Assembly (NCBI GenBank): GCA_018822545.1
Contig: JAHJKA010000031.1
Span: 62,001-126,000 of the forward strand
Length of the DNA stretch: 64,000 bases
Source: Pseudomonadota bacterium
GTDB taxonomy: Bacteria; Desulfobacterota; Desulfobulbia; Desulfobulbales; SURF-16
Direction of reading: 5' to 3'
The notes beneath the pieces are model-generated. The model searched no databases. It was not told the DNA's origin and worked only from the letters and a program-made list of their open reading frames with translations. The translations under genes and the position numbers were made by a program. Positions 36,376-44,317 of the stretch are shown piece by piece (positions within the stretch are counted from its first letter, which is position 1; every line of letters starts with the position of its first letter).

Positions 36376-37656
36376 ATGACAGACAACAACCTTCCAAAGT
36401 GCATCGGCAAATACACCATTCAGGACATCCTGGGTCGAGGTGCCATGGGCGTTGTCTACAAAGGCTTTGACCCCCACATCCAACGTACCGTTGCCATCAA
36501 GGTTATCCGCAAGGCCGCCTTTGCCGATGACGAACTGGCTGAAGTGCTGGGGCGCTTTAAACATGAGGCCCAGGCAGCCGGGCGCCTTGTCCACCCTAAT
36601 ATTGTCACCGTTTATGAGTATGGCGAGGAGAACGACACCGCCTTCATTGCCATGGAGTATATTGAGGGCAAAAGCCTTAAAGAACTTATGGCCGACCAGG
36701 CAACCTTCACCCTGGCTGAGGTTGCCGACATCCTCAGCCAGCTCCTCACCGGCCTGCACTATGCCCATACCGCCGGCATCGTCCACCGGGACATCAAGCC
36801 GGACAACCTCATCTTTACCCTTGATGGCACCCTGAAAATTATGGATTTTGGTGTCGCTCGCCTGGAGTCTTCCAGTCTGACCAGGGCAGGCAGCGTGATG
36901 GGCACGCCATCCTATATGGCGCCGGAACTTTTCACCGGTGAAGACATCGATCAGCGCAGCGATCTTTTCTCGGCAGGCATTATCCTCTACCAGCTTCTCA
37001 CCGGGCGCAAACCTTTTTCAGGTTCGTCGATGACTGCCATCATGCACCAGGTGATCAACGTTACGCCCACCAACCCCTCACAATTCGACAATCGCCTCCC
37101 GGCACCGCTAGACCGCCTGATGCAAACCTGTCTGGCCAAAAATCCGGCCAATCGTTTCCAAAACGGCACCGACTTTCTTGTCGCCCTTAAAAAGGCCTTC
37201 GCCAAAGTGGATAGCTCTCTCATGACCCAGGCCGCAGGCCGCAAGGCAAGCTCTGCCCATGAATCAACATGCTACGAGTGTGGTCCGGCACCTGCGCCAC
37301 GACCAACACTGCTGACAAAGATCAAACACCTCCCCATCCCCATTTTCATCGGTGCAGCTCTTATTCTCTTGCTCATCGCGGCCTATTTCCTCTTTAAAAA
37401 TGAGAGTACGGCCCCAATTTCTGAACCCGAAGAAACACCAATCACCAGCCAACATCAAAAATCCGCGGGGCCCGAGCCCACCTCGAAAATACTCACTCCG
37501 AGTGGTACCAAGAAACAGGTGACCAAACAACAACCTGCCAAACAGCGCACGGGCATCAGCATCTCCACACCAAGCTCTGATGCTCGCCCCAAAACTGCGC
37601 CGGACAGACCCGCTTCGCGAAACGCGATCTCCATCACCGTTCCTGACCGCCAATAG
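36376..37656 (+). CDS. Membrane Ser/Thr protein kinase (PknB type)
   Basis: 426 residues. The kinase domain (about 10-275) has every key motif: GRGAMGVVYKG, VAIKVI (ATP Lys), HRDIKPDN, DFGVAR and YMAPELF. One membrane helix (about 318-338) follows, and the C-terminal tail outside the membrane is low-complexity Pro/Lys/Thr/Ser-rich with no recognisable sensor domain. A Cys pair (CYEC) lies before the helix. The substrate is not known, and no phosphatase gene is adjacent. Confidence 0.92.
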   Translation: MTDNNLPKCIGKYTIQDILGRGAMGVVYKGFDPHIQRTVAIKVIRKAAFADDELAEVLGRFKHEAQAAGRLVHPNIVTVYEYGEENDTAFIAMEYIEGKSLKELMADQATFTLAEVADILSQLLTGLHYAHTAGIVHRDIKPDNLIFTLDGTLKIMDFGVARLESSSLTRAGSVMGTPSYMAPELFTGEDIDQRSDLFSAGIILYQLLTGRKPFSGSSMTAIMHQVINVTPTNPSQFDNRLPAPLDRLMQTCLAKNPANRFQNGTDFLVALKKAFAKVDSSLMTQAAGRKASSAHESTCYECGPAPAPRPTLLTKIKHLPIPIFIGAALILLLIAAYFLFKNESTAPISEPEETPITSQHQKSAGPEPTSKILTPSGTKKQVTKQQPAKQRTGISISTPSSDARPKTAPDRPASRNAISITVPDRQ

Positions 37657-37761
37657 GCAGAGATCCATCATTCGGGTTGCTTCATTCTTTGCTGATGGCC
37701 ATGAAGATGGTATGGTGGCGACATAAATCAACCATCCACTCAGCACACCAAAACGAGAGAT

Positions 37762-39648
37762 ATGAAACCAAACTTCACCGATTACCTGCGCGACAAGGTC
37801 CTCCTTGGTGACGGCGCAATTGGCACCTATCTATATAGTAAGGGCCTCGAGCTCGGCAAAGACACCGAACGCCTCAACCTGAGCGAACCGGATTTGATCT
37901 ATTCCATCCACGAGGAGTATATCCGGGCCGGCAGTCAGTTCATCGAGACCAACACCTTTGGCGCCAACCGCTGCAAGCTTCAAGAATCTGGCTTAGACAG
38001 CAAGACACGTGACATCAACCTGGCCGGGGTTCAGCTGGCCAAGAGGGCTGCCGGCCAAGACGTCTATGTGGCCGGTTCCATCGGCCCTTCCGGCATGGAT
38101 TTCCCCCTGTCCACCGGCGAAGCCAGCGAAGAAGGTCTTCAGGAGGTTTTCCGTGAACAGATCACGGCACTCCTTGATGGCGGGGTTGATCTCCTGCTCT
38201 TTGAAACCTTTACCCATCTTGATGAGCTGGTCTTGGCCATCAAAACAGCCCGGTCCATCGCCGATATTGCCATTGTCGCCCAGATGGCTTACCCTTCCAG
38301 CGGTAAAACCGCCGCCGGTGTCGACGCCCTGACCTGTGGCGAGGCCGCCCTTGCAGCCGGTGCCAATGTGGTGGGTGGCAATTGCGGCCGGGGTGTCTCT
38401 TCGCTCCTCACGGCCATCGAACATCTCTCACCCCTGCGCGACCAAGTCCCCCTGTCTGCCTTTCCCAACGCCGGTTTCCCTGAGATTGTCGGCCACCGCA
38501 TGGTCTATCCGGCCGAGCCCGCCTATATGGTGAAGGCCCTGGCTGAAATGATCAAACTTGGTGCCCGCTTGGTGGGTGGCTGCTGCGGCACCACGCCCGT
38601 TCACATCCACGAATTCCAGCAGCACCTGAAAATAAAACGCCGTCCCCTGGTTCGTTCTGCCTCAATCCAGGGAGATACCGACCAGAAAAACGAAGAGACC
38701 ACCACAAGCCATATCAATGGCGCCCTGCTGGAAAGTCTGCCTGGAGATGAGCTTCCCATTATTGTCGAGCTCGACCCCCCCACCCATCTTGCCGTGGATG
38801 GCGTCATTGATGGGGCCCGGGAACTGAAAAAAAGTGGCGCCAATGCCATCTCCCTGGGAGAAAACCCTTTGGCCATCCTGCGGGCTGACAACCTGTCCCT
38901 GGCCCATCTCATTCATGAGAAACTGGACATCCAGACCATCATCCATCTAACCTGCCGCGACCGCAACATCCTGGGCCTGCAATCCCAGATCATGGGCGCT
39001 CATCTTCTAGGGATCAGCGGCATTCTCGCCATTACCGGCGATCCAGCCACCTCCAGCGACCAACCCGGCACCAGCGGCGTTTTTGACGTCAAATCCTTTG
39101 GTCTGATCCGGATGATTGACCTTTTCAACCAGGGCCATAATCTGGCGGGCAAAGCCATGAAGGCCCAAACCAATTTTTCCATTGGCGGCGCCTTTTCCTT
39201 TCGGCCGTCACGGCCTGAGGTCCAGATCAGACGGCTGGAACGCAAGGCGGAACTGGGCCTGAAATTTGTTATGACGCAGCCTATCTTCGACGCTGCCGAG
39301 ATCGAACAGATGATGGAGGCAGTCAACCATCTGGAACTGCTGATTTTGCCCGGCATTTTCCCACTGATCTCTGCACGTAATGCCGACTTTCTCCATAACG
39401 AGGTGCCCGGCATCTCCATTCCAGAGGCCTTACGTAAAAAACTCTGGCAGTATGAAAAGGTGGAGGATCAACGGAAATGCGCCCTGGATTACACCAGGCA
39501 GCTGATGAGCGATGTCTCTGATTTTGTCGACGGCCTCTATCTCATCAGCCCGTTGAACAAGTGGGAGGTCACAGCCGAGCTCACCCGCGAAATCCGGGCG
39601 GCGGGCTGGCAGGGCAGCGGCAAAGTGAAAAAATTCATTCAGGGCTAG
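37762..39648 (+). CDS. Homocysteine S-methyltransferase / methylenetetrahydrofolate reductase fusion
   Basis: 628 residues. The N-terminal domain (1-290) is a zinc-dependent homocysteine methyltransferase with Zn ligands in GGNCGRG and GGCCGTTP; the C-terminal domain (about 330-620) is MetF-like (IVELDPPTH, TCRDRNILGLQ, FVMTQPIFDA). Such YitJ-type fusions make methyl-H4-folate and pass the methyl group to homocysteine for methionine. It is the third MTHFR-related gene in 12 kb. Intact, with the start at a GAGA site. Confidence 0.92.
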   Translation: MKPNFTDYLRDKVLLGDGAIGTYLYSKGLELGKDTERLNLSEPDLIYSIHEEYIRAGSQFIETNTFGANRCKLQESGLDSKTRDINLAGVQLAKRAAGQDVYVAGSIGPSGMDFPLSTGEASEEGLQEVFREQITALLDGGVDLLLFETFTHLDELVLAIKTARSIADIAIVAQMAYPSSGKTAAGVDALTCGEAALAAGANVVGGNCGRGVSSLLTAIEHLSPLRDQVPLSAFPNAGFPEIVGHRMVYPAEPAYMVKALAEMIKLGARLVGGCCGTTPVHIHEFQQHLKIKRRPLVRSASIQGDTDQKNEETTTSHINGALLESLPGDELPIIVELDPPTHLAVDGVIDGARELKKSGANAISLGENPLAILRADNLSLAHLIHEKLDIQTIIHLTCRDRNILGLQSQIMGAHLLGISGILAITGDPATSSDQPGTSGVFDVKSFGLIRMIDLFNQGHNLAGKAMKAQTNFSIGGAFSFRPSRPEVQIRRLERKAELGLKFVMTQPIFDAAEIEQMMEAVNHLELLILPGIFPLISARNADFLHNEVPGISIPEALRKKLWQYEKVEDQRKCALDYTRQLMSDVSDFVDGLYLISPLNKWEVTAELTREIRAAGWQGSGKVKKFIQG

Positions 39649-39744
39649 AATTCAAAGACAAGCCCCTATAATCCCAATATCAGATCCAATATCTCAAGCT
39701 ATTGGCTATTGGTAACATACTGCTATTACAACGAGACATTTTTC

Positions 39745-40779
39745 TTGAAACAATCCTTTTATGATCTAAATCATACTGATTTAGCAATGGTTCTAAGTCA
39801 GAATGATTTAAACCACTCAGCAGCGGCAATTCTTTTTAATTGGCATTATAAGAAAAAAGAAAAGGCTCAATGCTCTGAGAAAATTGCCAAAGGTACATTG
39901 GCCTTTTTTCAAAACAATTTCGACTTTTCGCTCCCTGAAATCGACACGGTTCATGAGTCAAAAGATCGAACAGTAAAATTTGTTTTTACGCTTAACAACA
40001 ATCACAAAATTGAAACTGTCCTTATTCCGTTTCATAATAAATATTCTATCTGCCTTTCTTCACAGGTTGGCTGTGCAATGAATTGTTCTTTTTGTTCCAC
40101 CGGCAAACAAGGACTTAAAAGAAATTTGGCTCCAAGTGAAATTGTCGGCCAGTTTCTCCAGGCCTGGCGTTGGTTAGCGCAAAACAGGCCTGGAGAAGAG
40201 CGAATTTTGAATATTGTTTTTATGGGACAAGGCGAACCTCTACATAATTTTGATGCCGTCAAAAAAGCGTGCGAAATATTTTTATCAAAACACGGAACCT
40301 CCATTGGTGTTCAAAAAATTACTATTTCAACGGCTGGCTATCTTCCTGGGCTTAGAAGATGGCACCAGGAGATTCCCGGAGTGAACCTGGCGTTATCTCT
40401 TCATTCACCCTTTGCAGAAAAGCGAAATGAACTTATCCCCATTAATAAGAAATATCCACTCGACGAAGTGTTGGCCTATATTGACAAGATACCTCTACAG
40501 AAAAAACAATTTATTACCTATGAATATATTCTGCTAAAAGATTTTAATGATTCACCAGATGATGCTCAAAAATTAGGGATGCTACTGGCTGGTAAGAGTG
40601 CCTATATCAACTTAATTCCTTTCAACTCATTCCCTGGATCACATTACAACCGTCCGAGTTTGGAAAAAATTGAAAAATTTAAAGAAGTTTTAGATACTTT
40701 TAAAATCCCGACCTTAATAAGAAGTGCCAAAGGCGATGATGTCTTAGCAGCATGTGGACAACTCAATTCTCAAAATTAA
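39745..40779 (+). CDS. RlmN/Cfr-family radical SAM rRNA methyltransferase, AT-rich
   Basis: 344 residues from TTG at 39745, where the family N-terminus begins (KQSFYDLNHTDL). Radical SAM Cys are C110, C114 and C117 (CAMNCSFC). The catalytic Cys pair is C103 (ICLSSQ) and C338 (AACGQL), exactly the residues used by RlmN and Cfr to methylate A2503 of 23S rRNA. Base composition is clearly AT-richer than its neighbours and codon choice differs, pointing to acquisition. The length is nearer to Cfr (about 349) than RlmN (about 384), but the two cannot be separated by eye. The start lacks a strong ribosome-binding site. Confidence 0.85.
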   Translation: MKQSFYDLNHTDLAMVLSQNDLNHSAAAILFNWHYKKKEKAQCSEKIAKGTLAFFQNNFDFSLPEIDTVHESKDRTVKFVFTLNNNHKIETVLIPFHNKYSICLSSQVGCAMNCSFCSTGKQGLKRNLAPSEIVGQFLQAWRWLAQNRPGEERILNIVFMGQGEPLHNFDAVKKACEIFLSKHGTSIGVQKITISTAGYLPGLRRWHQEIPGVNLALSLHSPFAEKRNELIPINKKYPLDEVLAYIDKIPLQKKQFITYEYILLKDFNDSPDDAQKLGMLLAGKSAYINLIPFNSFPGSHYNRPSLEKIEKFKEVLDTFKIPTLIRSAKGDDVLAACGQLNSQN

Positions 40780-40897
40780 ATAGCTATTCATGTGCAAGGG
40801 ATTGGGCCTCTGGGTGACCAGCCGCTGGTTTTAAACGATAGTCATGAAGTGTAGCGCTGCAACAACGTTTCTTGCAATCAATCCAAGGAGAGAATCC

Positions 40898-41368
40898 ATG
40901 ATTCGTATTTTGCAATTAGCACAGCTAAACTGCAGGAGAAATTTCACGCACTTACTGATAGCGCACTTAGTAATTCCGCTCATCCTGACGGCTTGCTCCG
41001 GCATTCCCATCTCGTACTATGACGCTACGACCTATACGCAGTTAACGAGCCTGAAAGCGGAGGTCACAACTCTGGTTCAGAGCTTTGACACAAAAGCGTA
41101 CTTGGACAATCAACAAAAAATCGAAGACACGACTCTGACGCTCAAGAAAGCGTATGAGTATGAAAAAGGCAAAGGCGATCCAAACAGCGATACGACAAAG
41201 CAGTTCGATAAAATTACCGGTCTTTTCCTGGATGATGTCAAGGAGTACAAAGACAACGGTCCGGGGGATTTGGGACCAAAATATTTTCAGGAAGCGGCTA
41301 TTGTCTTGGGCCAGGCGTTCGATATTGCAATCTCGACAGAGAACCTGAAAAACAAAGACAAACGCTAG
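40898..41368 (+). CDS. Small lipoprotein of unknown function
   Basis: 156 residues from ATG 40898, which has a strong AAGGAGAG site. The signal sequence ends in the lipobox LTAC before SGIP, so a lipid-anchored exported protein is expected. The mature part is helical and charged. It is followed 9 bases later by another small gene, forming a two-gene unit. I know no family for it. It sits in the same low-GC patch as the methyltransferase upstream. Confidence 0.7.
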   Translation: MIRILQLAQLNCRRNFTHLLIAHLVIPLILTACSGIPISYYDATTYTQLTSLKAEVTTLVQSFDTKAYLDNQQKIEDTTLTLKKAYEYEKGKGDPNSDTTKQFDKITGLFLDDVKEYKDNGPGDLGPKYFQEAAIVLGQAFDIAISTENLKNKDKR

Positions 41369-41377
41369 GAGGTTTTC

Positions 41378-41701
41378 ATGACCACGTTTACAGACTTTAT
41401 TGACGGCCTTATTGACGAAGGAGAAATTCTCGCTAAAAAAGAACTCAAACAGCTCGTGTCAGACGCGAAAAAAGATCAATCGGACTTCGTACGCCTGCAA
41501 GCGGAGAATCTGGAACGATGGACCGTAATGCTTGCCGAGGGTGACTTAACTTCGAAAGGCTACAAGAAGCTGGTCCAGAAGATGGAAGTTTTAACGCAAC
41601 TCGAGGTCATCAAGCTCAAAATAAGCGCCAAAGCCAGTGCGCAAAGGCTGGCGGCAGGCATTCAAACTCTGGTCATAGACAGCCTGTTTGCCCTGATCTA
41701 A
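41378..41701 (+). CDS. Small helical protein paired with the lipoprotein
   Basis: 107 residues with a strong AGGAGG site. Almost wholly alpha-helical and Lys/Glu-rich (LIDEGEILAKKELKQLVSDA), no Cys and no membrane helix. It is cotranscribed with the lipoprotein at 40898, so the two may work together, for example as a periplasmic or envelope pair, but this protein has no signal peptide. No family recognised. Confidence 0.6.
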   Translation: MTTFTDFIDGLIDEGEILAKKELKQLVSDAKKDQSDFVRLQAENLERWTVMLAEGDLTSKGYKKLVQKMEVLTQLEVIKLKISAKASAQRLAAGIQTLVIDSLFALI

Positions 41702-41702
41702 T

Positions 41703-41778
41703 GGCTAACAACGTGTTCAATGCGGGGCTTGCTGGGAGCTGCGCGCCCCTCGGCCGGCTACAGCGGACGTTTAACGAC
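41703..41778 (+). other. attC-like or degenerate recombination site candidate
   Basis: Directly after the small gene, GGCTAACAACGTGTTCAATG resembles the left half of integron cassette attC sites (CTAACAA..GTTCAA). A GC-rich potential stem (GGGGC ... GCCCC) follows, then GACGTTTAACG at 41768-41778. The right half does not match GTTRRRY cleanly, so this may be a decayed site or chance. Confidence 0.2.
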
Positions 41779-41903
41779 ATCGCCACTCTAGAGAGAGCAA
41801 ATCCTCCTCCAGTTTATACAGACTGTGAAGGTCCGATTTGAAATTCTCTCGCTACAGCTGTCTAACCAAGCTTGCGCAACTGCACCTAAATCCTGCTGTA
41901 TTC

Positions 41904-42194
41904 TTATTTCTCGTCCTTCAGCCAGCCCTCTAATGCATCAATAATCTTGCGGGCCTGATCAGGACTGGAGATGTTAAACTTGCCTTGAGCTTTATATTCG
42001 CCACTCATCTTACGATAGCGTCTAATGGTATACCGATCCGGGCTATACTCCTCTTTTTTCTTATCCCATTGCTGGTAACGAAAAATAATGGTGCTCCAGG
42101 CGCCCTTGGAAAGGACAACCTTATCAAGCTCCTTGCAGACCAGGATGCCATCTTCTTCCCAGTCAATAGTCAATTCATCAATGGTTTCAGCCAT
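41904..42194 (-). CDS. Small protein of unknown function
   Basis: 96 residues, mixed beta then helix, with many charged and aromatic residues (STIIFRYQQWDKKKEEY, RRYRKMSGEYKAQGKFNIS) and a C-terminal helix (ARKIIDALEGWL). It looks like a conserved small cytosolic protein of Desulfobacterota, but I cannot name it. Neighbours are an acquired patch on one side and the octaheme cytochrome on the other. Confidence 0.6.
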   Translation of the reverse strand: MAETIDELTIDWEEDGILVCKELDKVVLSKGAWSTIIFRYQQWDKKKEEYSPDRYTIRRYRKMSGEYKAQGKFNISSPDQARKIIDALEGWLKDEK

Positions 42195-42281
42195 TTTCTT
42201 GCCTTTTTATTTTGTTATCCCTCTGAAGCGCTGAAAAACGCGCAGCTGCACATCATAAAACCAGCCCCACCATACAAAATA

Positions 42282-42324
42282 CCAATAAAAAAGCCAGGGC
42301 AAAATGCCCTGGCTTTTTTATTGG
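42282..42324. terminator. Long symmetrical hairpin
   Basis: 19-bp perfect arms (42282-42300, 42306-42324), loop AAAAT, core GCCAGGGC. The outer parts CCAATAAAAAA/TTTTTTATTGG repeat those of the hairpin at 6890-6935. It lies upstream of the gene at 41904-42194 and downstream of the octaheme cytochrome gene. The remaining 214 bases up to 42538 hold nothing recognisable. Confidence 0.8.
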
Positions 42325-42538
42325 CTGCACCACATCACCCCACCTGAGTGGGATGAAAACAAATTACATAGTCAGTGCTTGATTTAGAAATGAGTCCTTT
42401 CGGAGTCTCGCGTGCGCGCTTACCTTCTTGAGATCAAGAAACAGCGGGAAGCAAAAGCACCGCGTATAGCCATACGTGAGCATTTTTCTTTCCGCGATAA
42501 CGCAGAGATCGCATAAAAGGGCCATTTATAAACAACCA

Positions 42539-43957
42539 CTAGTTGCGGGCAGCCCCCTTGACCTGACGAGGATCACCCTTGTAGCCCAATGCTTTCCAAT
42601 CAAGACGGCCTTTGCCGCCATGACAGTCATTACACTTCAGGGCGTCTGCCTTGGCAGCCACCATATGGTTGATGGGCCAATAAACCTCGGTGGCGGCAAA
42701 ACCATACTCACCGGAGAAAGGAAGCCCAGAGGCCTTCATGCCGGCCTCAGAGGCCTTCTTCCAATCAAAGCCTTCCCAGTATGCACTTTCGTCACCTTTC
42801 TTACCAAAGACCTTGGGGGTAATGAAGTAGTTATTCTTGGAATCATACACCTGCTTGCCGGTATGCAACTTGAACGGCATAATCCTGGCGTTCTTGTCGT
42901 TGATGTCACCCAAGGGGTAGTTCAGTTTGGTGACCTTGGTTGGATCCATCTTGTCGCCAAGCTGATAGGACCCAGCCGTACCATTATACCAACGATACTC
43001 AGGAGTAACATTTTGCTGATAGGTAAAGCGCCCCTTCTTATCAACAAGAACGGTATGGCCATGCTCGTCTTTCTCTTCAACGACGCCCTTGCCGGCCTGT
43101 GACCAATCCCAGCTCATCTTGGTGGCAAATTTCTTGGCAAAGGTGGGGATATGGCAGGTCTGACAGGCAACACTTGCTATGTGTTTATTAATGGCCTTGT
43201 TCTTATGCTCACCATCATGACATTTTTCGCAACTTACCGGCGTCGTGCCCATGGGAGAAACGATGAGGGAATTGCCGGAAATCTTATGCTCACTGGTCTG
43301 ATGGCATTCCTGACAGCTCAGGTTATTGCCATCGGCAGCCATATGGATATCGATATCCTTGCCAGGCTTGATTAAAGACATGTCAATATCGCCGTGTTTG
43401 ACATTGTTGCCGCCGCCGCCATTGGCATGGCAATGGAGACAGTCATCACGGGTGGGTTTGCCGACACTCTGGGCCACTTTCACCAGATCGACAGGGTTCT
43501 CGTCGAACTTCGGATTGCCGGTGAATCCCGGAGGCATGCCGGCGCCGGCAGGCGCGCCTTTTGCTTTGAAATAGCTCCCTGTGCCGTCGTGGCAGACCAG
43601 ACAGTCAACCCGTGACTCATCGTTAAAGTCAAAGGTGGCGTCCTTCCAGCCATAGCCCACATGACAGCTGGTGCAGCGGGGCCAGTTGCTGGTTACGGAC
43701 ACACAGAAGTTATTCACGGCATTTTTCTTGCCGCGCATCACCTTCTTGCCATCAATTTCCTGCTCCAGCTCCCAGGTCCAATGGCTGGTTGCCATTACCT
43801 GTTTCGATGCATCCGCATGGCACTCCAGACATTTTTTAGTCACATCCATAGGCGTGGCAAACGGCCCGGTAATCTCCTGATGGTCATTGGCGGATACCAT
43901 GGCTGTCCCGGCCAAAAGAGCCAAAGCCGCCGTGGATACAATCAGACACCTTTTCAT
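42539..43957 (-). CDS. Octaheme c-type cytochrome, tetrathionate reductase (OTR) type
   Basis: 472 residues from the Met that begins a clear signal peptide (MKRCLIVST to VSA). Eight heme-c motifs are seen in order: CLECH, CTSCH, CLVCH, CLHCH, CQECH, CEKCH, CQTCH and CNDCH. The segment NNFCVSVTSNWPRCTSCH is typical of the OTR family first described in Shewanella. OTR reduces tetrathionate, hydroxylamine or nitrite in vitro; the physiological substrate is open. Periplasmic. The start has GGGAGAGAAG ahead. Expression is probably sigma-54 dependent (see 44123-44138), with the activator encoded divergently. Confidence 0.92.
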   Translation of the reverse strand: MKRCLIVSTAALALLAGTAMVSANDHQEITGPFATPMDVTKKCLECHADASKQVMATSHWTWELEQEIDGKKVMRGKKNAVNNFCVSVTSNWPRCTSCHVGYGWKDATFDFNDESRVDCLVCHDGTGSYFKAKGAPAGAGMPPGFTGNPKFDENPVDLVKVAQSVGKPTRDDCLHCHANGGGGNNVKHGDIDMSLIKPGKDIDIHMAADGNNLSCQECHQTSEHKISGNSLIVSPMGTTPVSCEKCHDGEHKNKAINKHIASVACQTCHIPTFAKKFATKMSWDWSQAGKGVVEEKDEHGHTVLVDKKGRFTYQQNVTPEYRWYNGTAGSYQLGDKMDPTKVTKLNYPLGDINDKNARIMPFKLHTGKQVYDSKNNYFITPKVFGKKGDESAYWEGFDWKKASEAGMKASGLPFSGEYGFAATEVYWPINHMVAAKADALKCNDCHGGKGRLDWKALGYKGDPRQVKGAARN

Positions 43958-44122
43958 ACTTCTCTCCCAAAGTTGATCGTTGCTCTTAAGCCGGCTGGCG
44001 CGACTCAAGCAGTTTACCGAATCCACTTCCAGCAGCTTTAGTGCTGCCATAAAGGTCGGCTCTTTTTTTGCCCTTCCCCATACTCAAAAGGACTCCTGCC
44101 ACCAGCAAATCAATACTATACT

Positions 44123-44138
44123 GGCAAGGAACATGCCA
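44123..44138 (-). promoter_or_regulatory. Sigma-54 promoter of the octaheme cytochrome
   Basis: Minus-strand TGGCATGTTCCTTGCC has the -24 GG and -12 GC elements at exact spacing. Transcription would start near 44112, about 155 bases before the cytochrome start. The surrounding CTGGCA-n7-TGCCAG is itself palindromic. Confidence 0.65.
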
Positions 44139-44182
44139 GTGTAACAACAGCTTGTAATTACGCCATTCTCCCTTACCATCAC

Positions 44183-44258
44183 TGTTAACGATTAACGAAG
44201 ACCTTAACAGAAGTGCAAACAGTGTTAACTAAAAAATTAACATTAGCAATTTGTTAAC
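44183..44258. promoter_or_regulatory. Repeated TGTTAAC sites, probable activator binding region
   Basis: TGTTAAC occurs three times (44183-44189, 44223-44229, 44252-44258), with extra TTAAC half sites at 44192, 44204 and 44237. The group lies 50-130 bases upstream of the sigma-54 promoter and just ahead of the divergent activator gene, the usual place for enhancer sites. Confidence 0.55.
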
Positions 44259-44317
44259 AATTGCTATAATTTGCAACATATTATCATTCAAATCATCAAA
44301 CAGAGCCGGAGACCTCC

